Notes: a model not told the origin generated them from the letters alone. DNA of 44,441 nucleotides from Pelotomaculum sp. PtaU1.Bin035 (GCA_002067965.1 MVRN01000076.1:1-44441); one strand, 5' to 3'. Positions 1 through 10,602 are shown, numbered from the stretch's first letter. Program-made: numbers and translations.

Positions 1-171
<171 letters not shown>

Positions 172-584
172 ATATCTTTATAAAGGTTTGTTTTCTTGGC
201 TCTTTTCTTGCTTTAAAATTACTGCTCGTTTTTCGCTTTCGCTTTGACGAGAGTCATGTGTCTACAGCCGCCTGTCACCGGTTGCCTTACTGGCTTTTTC
301 CGCCTACCGGCTTCTGACTGCTGTATTTCCATCCATCCACTGTTTAGTTTTCAAAGACCGGTTGGTTGTCTGTCAACTGCTGATTTTGCCGAAACACAAT
401 TGCTACTTTAACACCATCGTTATCTCTTGTCAAGAACTTTTTTTAACCGCCGGGGCCACTACTATTAATAGCGATCCCGGGAACTCATGATATCATAGAG
501 TTAATACCATGTCAAGCATATATAGAGCCAAACTTCATATCTTGTGATAAATATCCCGCGATAAACTATCCTACGATAAACCGC
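172..584 (-). other. Gene-free leader between lysS and 16S rRNA
   Basis: This 413-base stretch holds the tandem rRNA promoters and the transcribed leader; I see no protein gene in it. At its lysS side the word GATAAA begins at 546, 560 and 575, a short near-periodic repeat (14-15 bases). The last copy belongs to ACGATAAACCGCT, a word also found in the dispersed intergenic repeat described elsewhere in this window. No convincing intrinsic terminator for lysS was found. Confidence 0.6.
405..515 (-). promoter_or_regulatory. Tandem sigma-A promoters of the rRNA operon
   Basis: Two near-consensus promoters point at the 16S gene. The distal one has -35 TTGACA at 510-515, a 17-base spacer and -10 TATCAT at 487-492. 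The proximal one has TTGACA at 428-433, a 17-base spacer and TAAAGT at 405-410. Tandem promoters are usual for rRNA operons. A third TTGACA at 371-376 is followed by a poor -10 (TGAAAA), which overlaps the TTTGAAAACTAAACA motif common in Firmicute rRNA leaders. Confidence 0.75.
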
Positions 585-2610
<2,026 letters not shown>

Positions 2611-2713
2611 TAACACAAGTCTCCTTATCTCTGGAATAACCTTACAAACAATATATGTCTCCGGCTTTTTAATATTCGCTCAAGGTAAAAGAAAAAACCC
2701 CAAACTACACTTA

Positions 2714-2747
2714 AAGCACTGCAAAATAAAATTCATTTGCAGTGCTT
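2714..2747 (-). terminator. Hairpin downstream of the acyl-ACP-reductase-like gene
   Basis: A perfect 12-bp stem (2714-2725 with 2736-2747, arms AAGCACTGCAAA/TTTGCAGTGCTT) around a 10-base loop. It sits about 110 bases after the stop of the gene at 2855-3943 and before greA. On the minus strand the T-run comes only some 15 bases further on, so this is terminator-like but not a textbook example. Confidence 0.5.
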
Positions 2748-2854
2748 GATGGTGTTGTGAGTTAATTCATTACGGTCAAGACTTTAGTGACATTATAAAA
2801 AGACGATCCCATTTTGTCAAGGCTATCTTAGCCCGCGCAGAAGCGATGATAAAA

Positions 2855-3943
2855 CTATTTTACTATCGCAGGTGTGACATTACCCCTGGCGCGAAGCTTA
2901 ATCATCTCGATTTCCCGTGGCGGGACGGCCCTGCCAAAGCTTCGGAAACCGTCCACTCTAAAGCCGTGTTTCTTTGCCAGGGCAGCTATTTCTTCGACCT
3001 TCTCAATGAGCAGTTCCCGGCCAAGCGTGAAGCTTTCATACCGCTTCTCCAACGCCAGCACTATCGTCTCGGCCATGCAGGCATAAGCAGTCTTGGGTGG
3101 AAAACCAAAATTCAGGTTAAATTCAACATTACCCGGAACTTCCACGACCCCACCTTCGATAACCAGGACATCATTACGCGCTTCAGCTACTCGCTGCGAC
3201 ACATCGCGCGGCCTGGACACATCACAAATAACCGCGCCGGCCCGAAGATCTTCAGGCTCGATAATAGTATCTACAGCGCTGGTCACAGTTATTACTATAT
3301 CCCCCATGCGGAGCGCTTTTTTTATATCGGACGTAATCTTTACCGCCAGCCCGGTGTCATAGAGAATTTTCACCGCCAGATCTTCCAGCTTACGCTCGTT
3401 GCGTGCCACCAAGGTCATATCGCGCGCCTCTCTGGCCAGGATCATCGCGCAAACCCGGCCAATGGAACCGGTGGCGCCAAGGACCACAACCGCCGCTTTT
3501 TTCACGTCATGGCCCATCGCCCGGGCGGCCTCCCTGACCGCCTCAATAGCCGTCGCAACTGTGTAACTGTTCCCGGTGGTTACAGGAATATTTAAATTTT
3601 TAGCTACTGTAATACCGGCATCGCCAACAACCTTAGTGAAAGCACCCAGGCCAAGTATTTTAGCGCCAAGTTTTTCAGCCACGCGGCCACCCTGAATTAT
3701 TTTGTTCATAACATATACCGGCGGCAGGCTCATTATCAACCTTGCCGTAAGTGGACAGGCTACGAACCACCCCTCCGCCTTTCCGTACGGAGAGCTAATC
3801 CCCGTGATATCAGATATCTTCATCGAGGGCAGCAAGGCGAACGCCCGTTCAACCACCTTGTCCGGCACAAACCCGGCAAACTTAAATTTTCTAGCCACAT
3901 CCCCGGCCTCCATGGGGTGGAGCATAAAGGCAAATCTATGCAA
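2855..3943 (-). CDS. Acyl-ACP-reductase (AAR)-like NAD(P)-dependent oxidoreductase
   Basis: The 362-residue protein resembles the cyanobacterial long-chain acyl-ACP reductase family (COG5322, often mislabelled shikimate or amino-acid dehydrogenase). Matching landmarks are the 'LGAFTKVV' and 'TTGNSYT' blocks (about 100-128), a Rossmann nucleotide site 'GATGSIG' (156-162), 'IEGGVVE' (262-268) and a C-terminal 'ACMAETIVLALE' with Cys289. That Cys aligns with the acyl-accepting Cys of the cyanobacterial enzyme, as I recall that sequence. Known members reduce acyl-ACP to fatty aldehyde; the substrate here is unknown. The start is TTG after AGGAGG at 7-base spacing. It follows an HTH regulator gene by 11 bases, so the two form an operon. 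Confidence 0.75.
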   Translation of the reverse strand: MHRFAFMLHPMEAGDVARKFKFAGFVPDKVVERAFALLPSMKISDITGISSPYGKAEGWFVACPLTARLIMSLPPVYVMNKIIQGGRVAEKLGAKILGLGAFTKVVGDAGITVAKNLNIPVTTGNSYTVATAIEAVREAARAMGHDVKKAAVVVLGATGSIGRVCAMILAREARDMTLVARNERKLEDLAVKILYDTGLAVKITSDIKKALRMGDIVITVTSAVDTIIEPEDLRAGAVICDVSRPRDVSQRVAEARNDVLVIEGGVVEVPGNVEFNLNFGFPPKTAYACMAETIVLALEKRYESFTLGRELLIEKVEEIAALAKKHGFRVDGFRSFGRAVPPREIEMIKLRARGNVTPAIVK

Positions 3944-3954
3944 ACCCGCACCTC

Positions 3955-4479
3955 CTATTCTCTGATCACCCTTACCAATTCCAATATTTTACCGGGGTCA
4001 ACGTACTTATCTTCCTGAATAGGCGACTCGCCAATCTCAAACCCCACCACTTCCTTGTCCAATACCGCCTCAAAGATTTTTATCCGCTGATTTGAACCGA
4101 TTACAAGCACCTGGTCAAATGAATGCGCCATAGCAATTAAATCCATGAGCGAATCTAACAAATCAACACCGCTCTTTTGTTTAACAAACTCCCACCGCTC
4201 CTCCTCGGACATCAAGAAAATAAAGTCCACACCTTCACGCTCCAAAACATCTTTAATCTCTTTCTTATTTAGTATTGGGAAACCAAAAACTGCCAGCCTG
4301 CGTCCCTTTCTAATTTCACCTAGATTTTCCAGGCGGCATACCAATGTCCGGTCCACTTCCAGCCGTGAAGCCACTTCGGTCTGGGAAAGACCCCCGGCTC
4401 TTAAATTCAGGATATTGTTAATAACCTGGTCAATTTTACGTCTACTGATGATTTTTCCCCCGAGGCGAATTAATTCCAA
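3955..4479 (-). CDS. HTH transcriptional regulator of unknown ligand
   Basis: Residues of about 15-60 form a helix-turn-helix ('GLSQTEVASRLEVDRTLVCRLE' region). The remaining ~110 residues ('ILNKKEIKDVLEREGVDFIFLM...VLVIGSNQRIKIFEAVLDKEVVGFEIGE') look like a small alpha/beta sensor domain I do not recognise. The most likely start is the TTG at 4479 (174 aa), 8 bases after AAAGGG; a GTG three codons upstream overlaps that site. It immediately precedes the acyl-ACP-reductase-like gene, and two palindromes lie in its promoter region, so it probably controls itself and that enzyme. Its ligand might be fatty-acyl or aldehyde related, but that is a guess. Confidence 0.75.
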   Translation of the reverse strand: MELIRLGGKIISRRKIDQVINNILNLRAGGLSQTEVASRLEVDRTLVCRLENLGEIRKGRRLAVFGFPILNKKEIKDVLEREGVDFIFLMSEEERWEFVKQKSGVDLLDSLMDLIAMAHSFDQVLVIGSNQRIKIFEAVLDKEVVGFEIGESPIQEDKYVDPGKILELVRVIRE

Positions 4480-4506
4480 GATGAACACCCTTTAATATAA
4501 AGTACT

Positions 4507-4540
4507 CAGAATCCAGTGGCCAGTAATTCAGAATATTGAA
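4507..4540. repeat. Dispersed intergenic repeat, short copy
   Basis: The stretch contains CCAGTGGCCAGTAATTCAGAAT, close to the left part of larger copies at 32144-32230, 36191-36280 and 39053-39098. The copy at 36191 shares the CAGTGGCCAG word. Only the left half is present here. Confidence 0.4.
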
Positions 4541-4568
4541 GCGAAGCTCCATGGGCGTCTGACCGCCG

Positions 4569-4592
4569 TGTGTGCACAAATATGTGTACACA
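4569..4592. promoter_or_regulatory. Paired TGTG-nn-CACA palindromes, candidate operator
   Basis: Two palindromes lie in the 145-base gap upstream of the HTH gene: TGTGCACA at 4571-4578 (flanked by TG) and TGTGTACACA at 4583-4592. Their centres are 13 bases apart. A weak promoter on the minus strand (TTGTTA, 17 bases, TATTTG) would have its spacer and -10 covered by them. An operator for the adjacent HTH regulator is the simplest reading. Confidence 0.45.
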
Positions 4593-4625
4593 CAAATATT
4601 AACAAAGCTTGCTGTCCCGCGCAAG

Positions 4626-5585
4626 TCAGATATGCAAACTTGAGGTTATTATTTCTTCCAGCTCCTCTTTACTTCCGGCTTTATTTATCCTGTCCCTCAA
4701 CTTGGCCGCGCCCCGCAGTCCCTTGGTGTACCAAGCAGCGTGTTTACGCATCTCCCGCACTGCCACCGTCTCACCCTTATATTCAATAAGCAGGCTCAAA
4801 TGTCTCAACAATGTTTTCACCCGCTCTTCAGGCGTGGGGCCAGGCAAAGATCCGCCGGTCTTCAAGAAATATATAGTCCGGCTAAACATCCAGGGGTTAC
4901 CCAGGGCCGCCCGGCCGATCATTACCCCGTCGCAGCCGGTTTGCTCCATCATCAGAAGGGCGTCACCGGGCTGCCAGATGTCGCCGTTGCCGATCACCGG
5001 GACGTCCACCGTTTTTTTCACCGCCGCGATGATTTCCCAATCAGCTTTCCCGGTAAAAAACTGGGACCGCGTGCGGCCGTGCACGGTTAAAGCCACGGCT
5101 CCGGCATCGACTGCCAACTTCGCCAAATCCACGGCGTTTACCGAATTTTCGTCCCAGCCCTTGCGCATCTTTACCGATACCGGCGTCTTCACCCGCCCGG
5201 CCACCGCTCTGACGATTTTAGCGGCTTTCCCGGGGTCCTTCATAAGAGCCGAGCCTTCCCCGTTTTTCACGATCTTTGGCGTCGGGCAGCCCATATTAAT
5301 ATCAATGATATCAGCGCCGCGCGCTTCCGCGATCTCTGCGGCCCCGGCCATATAATCCGGATCCGAGCCGAAGATTTGCACACTCACCGGACCGGTTTCA
5401 CCAGTTATATTAAGCAGGCCGCATGTCTTGGGGTTCCCATATAAAAGGGCCTGGTCGCTCACCATTTCGGTGCAGACCAGGCCGCATCCCGCCTCTTTAG
5501 CTATCACCCGGTAGGCCTTGTCGGTAACACCCGCCATGGGAGCTGATACCACCGGGTTAGCCAGTATTACAGATCCGATCTTCAT
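4626..5585 (-). CDS. dusB: tRNA-dihydrouridine synthase (DusB family)
   Basis: An FMN- and NADPH-dependent enzyme that reduces uridine to dihydrouridine in tRNA D-loops. At 319 residues it has the family's TIM barrel with '[11 protein letters not shown]' (17-27), the catalytic-Cys motif 'NMGCPTPK', 'KMRKGWDE' and '[16 protein letters not shown]', then 'VIGNGDI' and '[10 protein letters not shown]' of the FMN phosphate site. Its ATG overlaps the coaX stop by 4 bases, so translation is coupled to coaX. The pairing with coaX is common in Clostridia-like genomes. Confidence 0.95.
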   Translation of the reverse strand: MKIGSVILANPVVSAPMAGVTDKAYRVIAKEAGCGLVCTEMVSDQALLYGNPKTCGLLNITGETGPVSVQIFGSDPDYMAGAAEIAEARGADIIDINMGCPTPKIVKNGEGSALMKDPGKAAKIVRAVAGRVKTPVSVKMRKGWDENSVNAVDLAKLAVDAGAVALTVHGRTRSQFFTGKADWEIIAAVKKTVDVPVIGNGDIWQPGDALLMMEQTGCDGVMIGRAALGNPWMFSRTIYFLKTGGSLPGPTPEERVKTLLRHLSLLIEYKGETVAVREMRKHAAWYTKGLRGAAKLRDRINKAGSKEELEEIITSSLHI

Positions 5586-6352
5586 TTCGGCAGATTCCTC
5601 TCGTATATCAACCGCAGGCCAGTCAAAGTTAAAAAGGGGTCAACACGGTTAATTTCAGTACTTTCTTGAGCGATAAGTCTGGCCAGGCCGCCGGTGGCTA
5701 TAACTTTAGTATTCTCACCCAATTCTTTCTTCATCCGCGTTACAATTCCATCTACTTGTCCGACAAACCCGTAAAATATTCCCGACTGCATGCTGGTAAC
5801 AGTGTTCTTTCCGATTACGGAAAGCGGCTTAACCAGTTCAACCCTTGGCAATTTAGCCGCCCGGGCGAAAAGCGCTTCGGTGGAAATGCCAATACCAGGC
5901 GCAATAGCCCCGCCCAGGTATTCACCCCTGGCATTTATCGCGCAAAAGGTGGTGGCTGTTCCAAAGTCAACAATAACAAGCGGACAGCCGTACAGTTCAA
6001 TACCCGCCACGGCATTGACAATCCGGTCCGCCCCGACTTCCCTGGGGTTCTCGTAATTCACCGGAAGCCCTGTTTTGATGCCGGGTCCTACTATCAGAGG
6101 GGTGAGATTGAAGTACTTCCGGCAAGTCCTTTCCAATGCGAATGTCAGAGGAGGCACCACGGTAGAAATAACTGTGGCTTTAATTGAATCCATCTCTAAT
6201 TTTGAGATGTCAAACAGCTCTTTCAATATGACTCCGTATTCATCCGCTGTCCGGTCACGGCTTGTGGATATACGCCAGTCTGCTATCAACTCGCTGCCGC
6301 GGTAGACTCCCAATACGATATTTGTGTTGCCGACATCGAAAACCAGGATCAT
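5582..6352 (-). CDS. coaX: Type III pantothenate kinase
   Basis: Phosphorylates pantothenate in the first committed step of coenzyme A synthesis. The 256-residue ASKHA-fold protein begins with '[16 protein letters not shown]' (phosphate-1 motif) and carries '[12 protein letters not shown]' and '[13 protein letters not shown]', with '[12 protein letters not shown]' near the end; all are typical of CoaX. It ends in a 4-base ATGA overlap with dusB. panE, which makes the precursor pantoate, is present in the same window at 26546 but is not linked to it. Confidence 0.96.
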   Translation of the reverse strand: MILVFDVGNTNIVLGVYRGSELIADWRISTSRDRTADEYGVILKELFDISKLEMDSIKATVISTVVPPLTFALERTCRKYFNLTPLIVGPGIKTGLPVNYENPREVGADRIVNAVAGIELYGCPLVIVDFGTATTFCAINARGEYLGGAIAPGIGISTEALFARAAKLPRVELVKPLSVIGKNTVTSMQSGIFYGFVGQVDGIVTRMKKELGENTKVIATGGLARLIAQESTEINRVDPFLTLTGLRLIYERNLPK

Positions 6353-6441
6353 TGCCGTCCCCGCTTTCTTAAATTACATACTATAATCTTATCAAATAGA
6401 AAGATACGGCGCAACCTCGCATGGAATACTACCAAACATGC

Positions 6442-6723
6442 CTAATCATTCTCTCTTGAATGGTGCGGTTTTTTGCCCACAATCCCAACCGCTTCAGTTA
6501 CGGCCCGGAGCAGATCCACCCTCAGCTGCTGCTTCAGCGAACTCGCCCGGAGCAGGACCTCACCCTGCGATGTGACCACATAAGAAGGGGACAACCTGTT
6601 CAGAGCCAGCGCGGCCATGTCCAATTTGCACCGTTCACAACTGCAAATTTCTTTAAAGCTTTTCAGAACATCATCAATGGTTTCAAAAACCATCATTTCC
6701 GTTACATTAACCAAGCGGAGCAT
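6442..6723 (-). CDS. ComFB-like protein (late competence development family)
   Basis: A 93-residue protein with 'VNVTEMMVFETIDDVL' followed by a CxCxxC cluster (Cys27, Cys29, Cys32 in 'CSCERCKLDMAALALNRL') and 'SPSYVVT'. This matches the ComFB family, in which the cysteines bind zinc. The function of ComFB in Bacillus competence is not settled, and no other com gene is nearby. AAGGAG lies 10 bases before the ATG. It is 89 bases upstream of coaX and probably leads into that operon. Confidence 0.8.
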   Translation of the reverse strand: MLRLVNVTEMMVFETIDDVLKSFKEICSCERCKLDMAALALNRLSPSYVVTSQGEVLLRASSLKQQLRVDLLRAVTEAVGIVGKKPHHSREND

Positions 6724-6823
6724 CTGCTACCAACTCCTTCTAAGAGCTCATGCAAATTAATTCTCCACTTTTTATAATACTCCTCTCTAAAAATAAAAAA
6801 GACTGTTAAATTGCGGCATATTA

Positions 6824-7420
6824 TTATGATACAGAGTTACCACCCATACCATATGCTTCCAGTCTACGATAAACCGCTCTTGCCAGTATCGCGGCAACTA
6901 CCGCCTTGGCTAGGTCAAGCGCGATGAATGGGGTGAAACCAATCGCCAGCACCTGTGCCGCTGAAACGGTTTTACCCAGGTAAAATGTCATTATGGCATA
7001 AAGATACGGCAACCCAACTATATAATATACTGCTATGCCAGCAATCATTGAAAGGAAATAGCGGAGAAACCCGCTCCGCTCCCGGTTTTTCAGCAGGATC
7101 CCGATAACGTAAGCGCTTCCGGCAAACCCCGGCAGGAATCCGAAGGTCGGCTGCAACACATAGGACGGCCCGCCAAAAGGAGGACTGGCAAATACAGGCA
7201 CGCCAATCAAACCCAGCATAATATACACTACGATGCTCAAGGCTCCCCGGCGGGCTCCTAAAAGGCCGCCTGACAGCAGGACCACAAAGGGTAAAAGGCT
7301 AAAAGGCACAATACTAAAAGGCACAATAGCGCCGGCGTAGCGGGCCAACACTGCGGCGACTACCGCCAGGGCGGCAAAAACCGCAGTCATAGTGATATCG
7401 CGGGCAGAAAACTTTGATAT
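6824..7420 (-). CDS. bioY: Biotin transporter substrate-binding subunit BioY
   Basis: The membrane S-component that captures biotin for uptake. The protein has about six hydrophobic segments and the BioY pattern 'DITMTAVFAAL', 'GGLLGARRGALSIVVYIMLGLIGVPVFA' and 'GPSYVLQPTFGFLPGF'. The start is unusual: GGGAGG at 7428-7433 is followed in frame by GGT ATT ATC ATA, and the ATA at 7418-7420 has the best spacing (about 7). The only upstream candidate is a TTG that overlaps the ribosome site itself, and the first ATG is about 10 codons further in. A BirA-type operator lies just upstream, so repression by biotin-BirA is expected. Confidence 0.93.
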   Translation of the reverse strand: MSKFSARDITMTAVFAALAVVAAVLARYAGAIVPFSIVPFSLLPFVVLLSGGLLGARRGALSIVVYIMLGLIGVPVFASPPFGGPSYVLQPTFGFLPGFAGSAYVIGILLKNRERSGFLRYFLSMIAGIAVYYIVGLPYLYAIMTFYLGKTVSAAQVLAIGFTPFIALDLAKAVVAAILARAVYRRLEAYGMGGNSVS

Positions 7421-7453
7421 GATAATACCTCCCAACTATAAGTTGAAAAGAGA

Positions 7454-7487
7454 ATTGTAAACCAGTACATATATTGTAGTTGACATT
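7454..7487. promoter_or_regulatory. BirA operator upstream of bioY
   Basis: ATTGTAAACC, 14 bases, AGTTGACATT. This fits the published Firmicute BirA site (attGTtAAC - spacer 14-16 - GTTaACaat). The core spacing, GTNAAC-N16-GTTRAC, is identical to that of the site upstream of birA. It lies between the birA stop and the bioY ribosome site. Confidence 0.7.
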
Positions 7488-7503
7488 AAGAGCAACCAGT
7501 TTT

Positions 7504-8475
7504 TTATCTTCTTATTGAAACATCCCCCGCAACCAGCCGCTGGAGCCTGCCGTCCGGCAGCCGCAGCATCAGCGCTCCGTCTTCGTCAACATCTTCAGCC
7601 CAACCCTCCCATGACTTATTAAGTGTATGTATGTGAACAGGGCAGTCCAGAGAAACCGATATTTCCTTCCATTTCGATAGGATCGCGGTAAACCCTTGCG
7701 TCAGCCAAAACTGGTACCAATGCTCAAATTCCGCAAGCATAACCTGCAACAAACCGGCCCTGGCAACACTCCTCCCTAATTCCACCTTCAGCGAGGTTGC
7801 GGTTTCACGCATTTCCGGGGGGAATTCCAACCGTTCCTGGTTGGCGTTAATTCCCGCTCCCACCACCAGATAGTTTACTTTATCCATCTCCGCGCCAAGC
7901 TCAGTGAGTATGCCACAGAGTTTTTTGCCGCCCGCCAGCAAGTCGTTCGGCCACTTTATACCCACGGGTATTCCCGTCTCTTTCCTAACCGCCAGGGCCA
8001 AGGCCACCGCTGTCACCATAGTCACCTGAGACACCGCGGAAAGGCCGACAGGGGGGTAAAGAATCAGGGAAAACCAGATACCCTTGTACCTAGGCGAAAA
8101 CCATGCCCGGCCCAGCCGGCCCCGGCCACCGGTCTGCTCCTCGGCAAGCACTACTGAACCATCATCCGCGCCCTTCTGAACTAAATCTTTAGCCAGGTCA
8201 TTGGTGGAAGAAACGCCACCGTAATAATAAACCTGCCGGCCGATAAATTTGGTGGAAAGCCCGTCGAGGACCTCGCCGGGGAAAAGCCGGTCCGGCGCGC
8301 TGACCAGCGAGTAACCGGCGTTCGTGCGCGCTTCAATTTCGTACCCATCCTCCCGCAAGGACTGAATATGCTTCCACACGGCAGTCCGGGTGACATCAAG
8401 GCTCTTACATATATCTTCTCCGGATACGAATTCAGGCCGGCGGTCTTTTAGCAGCCGGAGTATGGCGCTTTTCAA
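7504..8475 (-). CDS. birA: Bifunctional biotin--protein ligase / biotin operon repressor
   Basis: Attaches biotin to carboxylase carrier domains and, as the biotinyl-AMP form, represses biotin genes. The 323-residue protein has an N-terminal winged helix (about 1-65, 'GEDICKSLDVTRTAVWKHIQSL'), so it is the regulatory type. The ligase domain follows, with 'SSTNDLAKDL', the biotinyl-AMP loop 'GGRGRLGRAW', 'GIKWPNDLL' and a C-terminal SH3-like domain ('DEDGALMLRL'). The start is TTG. bioY follows downstream and BirA-like operators precede both genes. Confidence 0.95.
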   Translation of the reverse strand: MKSAILRLLKDRRPEFVSGEDICKSLDVTRTAVWKHIQSLREDGYEIEARTNAGYSLVSAPDRLFPGEVLDGLSTKFIGRQVYYYGGVSSTNDLAKDLVQKGADDGSVVLAEEQTGGRGRLGRAWFSPRYKGIWFSLILYPPVGLSAVSQVTMVTAVALALAVRKETGIPVGIKWPNDLLAGGKKLCGILTELGAEMDKVNYLVVGAGINANQERLEFPPEMRETATSLKVELGRSVARAGLLQVMLAEFEHWYQFWLTQGFTAILSKWKEISVSLDCPVHIHTLNKSWEGWAEDVDEDGALMLRLPDGRLQRLVAGDVSIRR

Positions 8476-8519
8476 AAAAAGATCTACCCTTTCATATTAA
8501 TTTTATCTGTTTACGGAAT

Positions 8520-8553
8520 AATGTCAACTCAAATCACAGCTCAAGTTAACTAT
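8520..8553. promoter_or_regulatory. BirA operator upstream of birA
   Basis: AATGTCAACT, 14 bases, AGTTAACTAT, located 45-78 bases before the birA start. Half-site sequence and spacing match the bioY operator, which supports autoregulation of birA. Confidence 0.62.
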
Positions 8554-8606
8554 TGATATATTTATTATAACCACCTGACCTTGGCCGCATGAACCATGTC
8601 AAGGGT

Positions 8607-9455
8607 TCACCGGCAAATTTCTTCCAAATCCAGGCTAATATCAAGCGATTTAACCGAATGTGTCAGTTCTCCCACAGAAATCAGGTCGACACCCGCCGCC
8701 GCGACCGGCCGGATGTTCTCAGCGGTTATCCCACCGGAGGCTTCAGTCAGCGCCCGGCCGGCTACAAGCGCCACAGCCTCACTCATCACTTCCGGAGCCA
8801 TATTATCCAGCATAATAATATCCGCCTTGGCATCCAGCGCCTCCCGCACTCCCGCCAGGCTTTCCACTTCCACCTCAATTTTTGCGGTATGGGGACTGCC
8901 CCGCCTGGCCGCTTCCACAGCCCTTGCGATCCCCCCGGCCATTTTAATATGATTATCTTTAATCAGTACGGCGTCATATAGGCCGAAACGGTGATTATGC
9001 CCGCCACCCACCCGCACCGCATACTTTTCCAGTATCCTTAAACCAGGAGTAGTTTTTCTAGTATCTATAATATGAGATTTTTCACCGGCCACCAAGTTTA
9101 CCAACTGGCTTGTCCGGGTGGCAATTCCTGAAAGGCGTTGGAGGAAGTTCAGGGCCAGCCGCTCACCGGCCAGGATTGCCCGCGCGTTCCCCCGTATCTC
9201 CGCCAGCAGCCGGCCTCGCTCAACCAACTCGCCGTCACTGGCACGCGCATGGAATTGAACCGCCGGGTCAAGATATTGAAATACCATCTCCGCCACCGGC
9301 AGCCCTGCCAGCACTCCGGCTTCCTTAGCGGTAATACAGGCGGAAGCGGTGGCATTATACGGTACTATACTGTTTGTGGTCAAATCGCCCGGACCGATAT
9401 CTTCATTCAGGCCACATTCAATCAATTTTCGCAATTCAAGCCGGTTAAAGTCCAT
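8607..9455 (-). CDS. nadC: Nicotinate-nucleotide pyrophosphorylase (quinolinate phosphoribosyltransferase)
   Basis: Converts quinolinate and PRPP to nicotinate mononucleotide in de novo NAD synthesis. Family landmarks are 'NEDIGPGDLTT' near the N-terminus, 'LNFLQRLSGIAT', 'DTRKTTPGLR', 'GGGHNHRFGLYDAVLIKDNH', 'IEVEVES' and 'ASGGI'. The ATG at 9455 gives 282 residues; a GTG three codons upstream is the alternative. nadA and nadB are not seen beside it. It lies shortly after a lipoprotein gene and may be read with it. Confidence 0.95.
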   Translation of the reverse strand: MDFNRLELRKLIECGLNEDIGPGDLTTNSIVPYNATASACITAKEAGVLAGLPVAEMVFQYLDPAVQFHARASDGELVERGRLLAEIRGNARAILAGERLALNFLQRLSGIATRTSQLVNLVAGEKSHIIDTRKTTPGLRILEKYAVRVGGGHNHRFGLYDAVLIKDNHIKMAGGIARAVEAARRGSPHTAKIEVEVESLAGVREALDAKADIIMLDNMAPEVMSEAVALVAGRALTEASGGITAENIRPVAAAGVDLISVGELTHSVKSLDISLDLEEICR

Positions 9456-9476
9456 AGCCGTCACCCGCCTTAAAAC

Positions 9477-10547
9477 TTAAATGTTATACGTTTTCTTCAG
9501 GTAATTTACCGTAAACTCTTCCAATGTGGTTTTCTGTGGGTCAAAACTACTCACCAGCGCTTGAGCATAATCCCTGTCAAAAACATAAATTCCTTCCCCA
9601 ACGTCCCTGGTTATCCCTTTGCGAACATTTAGATACTTGGCGTAGCCCTCAACAAGGTTCTCTTCCACCCATCCTTCCCAGGTATAGGGGACGTCCTCTT
9701 TAAACCTGGCCATCAATTTTTCGTCTTTTTTCAGCTTACCGGCCAGATATTTAAACGACCAGCTTCCGGTAAAAGTCCGAAAAAAGGGTTTGCTGAATTC
9801 GTGGAAAGAGGCCTCCCAAATTTTTTCAGCCCCTCGGTTCCACTGGATAGTCGCTAACGAGTCCTTCTTCCGGGTAAAGCCCGAGAAACCGATCATCCGC
9901 ATATTTAGCAGCAGTTCAAGGGAATCCGGTTTTTTCTTTAGATGAATACCTGTTTCCTTTTCCAAAAAGCTGACAATATCAAACCCCTTATCCACCATGG
10001 CCGCCGCTATTTCAACCTTTCGCTGCAGCAGGGGCTTGATTTGCTCATAATGGGGCATCGCGTAGTTAGATCCGTACCATGAATAAAAATCAATCAGCAC
10101 ATCCCGGTGGCTTTTAAAAAAACGATCCTCCCGGATAAACTTTATAATCTCATCCAGACCCGCCTCCTGCTTTCCGTTTTGGACCAGGCGCTCAGACATG
10201 GGCTGAGAGTAGTATTCAGAAAAGATTTCTTTTAATTGGGCGCGGCGGTGGTCGTCCCATTTGCCGTAAGTGTCATACAGCCAAGAATAATGAGCGGCAT
10301 ATTCTGCGTCCCGGTTGGCTTTTTCCCGCAGGCCCGCCCAGACAGTCTGATCTTTAACGTTGGCCCGGTAAATCTCTTCCGAAGACTCGAACAAAAAAAT
10401 ACTGAAATCCTCCGCTTTGATTACCAGGGGCCTGCCTGAAGCATTTTCATCAGTCTGCCAAAGAGAACATCCGGACAACAAGAAAACAACAATCACCGCG
10501 GGCAAGCATATGCACATTCCCAGGGCCTTTATAATTTTATTATTCAA
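9477..10547 (-). CDS. Lipoprotein with degenerate HExxH-like motif (DUF4932-like)
   Basis: A lipoprotein signal peptide ends in the lipobox LSGC (Cys27), so the 356-residue product should be anchored to the outer face of the membrane. The middle has 'SFHEFSKPFF' (His249-Glu250...Lys253) and, about 50 residues later, 'EENLVEGYAKYL' (Glu300). The layout recalls DUF4932-type zinc-protease-like proteins, whose motif is HEFSH, but the second His is Lys here. Either it has lost metal binding or it uses another ligand. The start is TTG. Family assignment is tentative; an unknown lipoprotein is the safe description. Confidence 0.7.
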   Translation of the reverse strand: MNNKIIKALGMCICLPAVIVVFLLSGCSLWQTDENASGRPLVIKAEDFSIFLFESSEEIYRANVKDQTVWAGLREKANRDAEYAAHYSWLYDTYGKWDDHRRAQLKEIFSEYYSQPMSERLVQNGKQEAGLDEIIKFIREDRFFKSHRDVLIDFYSWYGSNYAMPHYEQIKPLLQRKVEIAAAMVDKGFDIVSFLEKETGIHLKKKPDSLELLLNMRMIGFSGFTRKKDSLATIQWNRGAEKIWEASFHEFSKPFFRTFTGSWSFKYLAGKLKKDEKLMARFKEDVPYTWEGWVEENLVEGYAKYLNVRKGITRDVGEGIYVFDRDYAQALVSSFDPQKTTLEEFTVNYLKKTYNI

Positions 10548-10602
10548 AACGTCAATCCACTCCTACGGGCACCGTCTATAGATTACGGCACATTACGCAT
10601 GG

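Noticed and set aside
4442-4624. A 60-codon minus-strand frame covering the palindromes upstream of the HTH gene
   Set aside because: It runs through the likely promoter and operator, overlaps the HTH gene in another frame and has no ribosome site.
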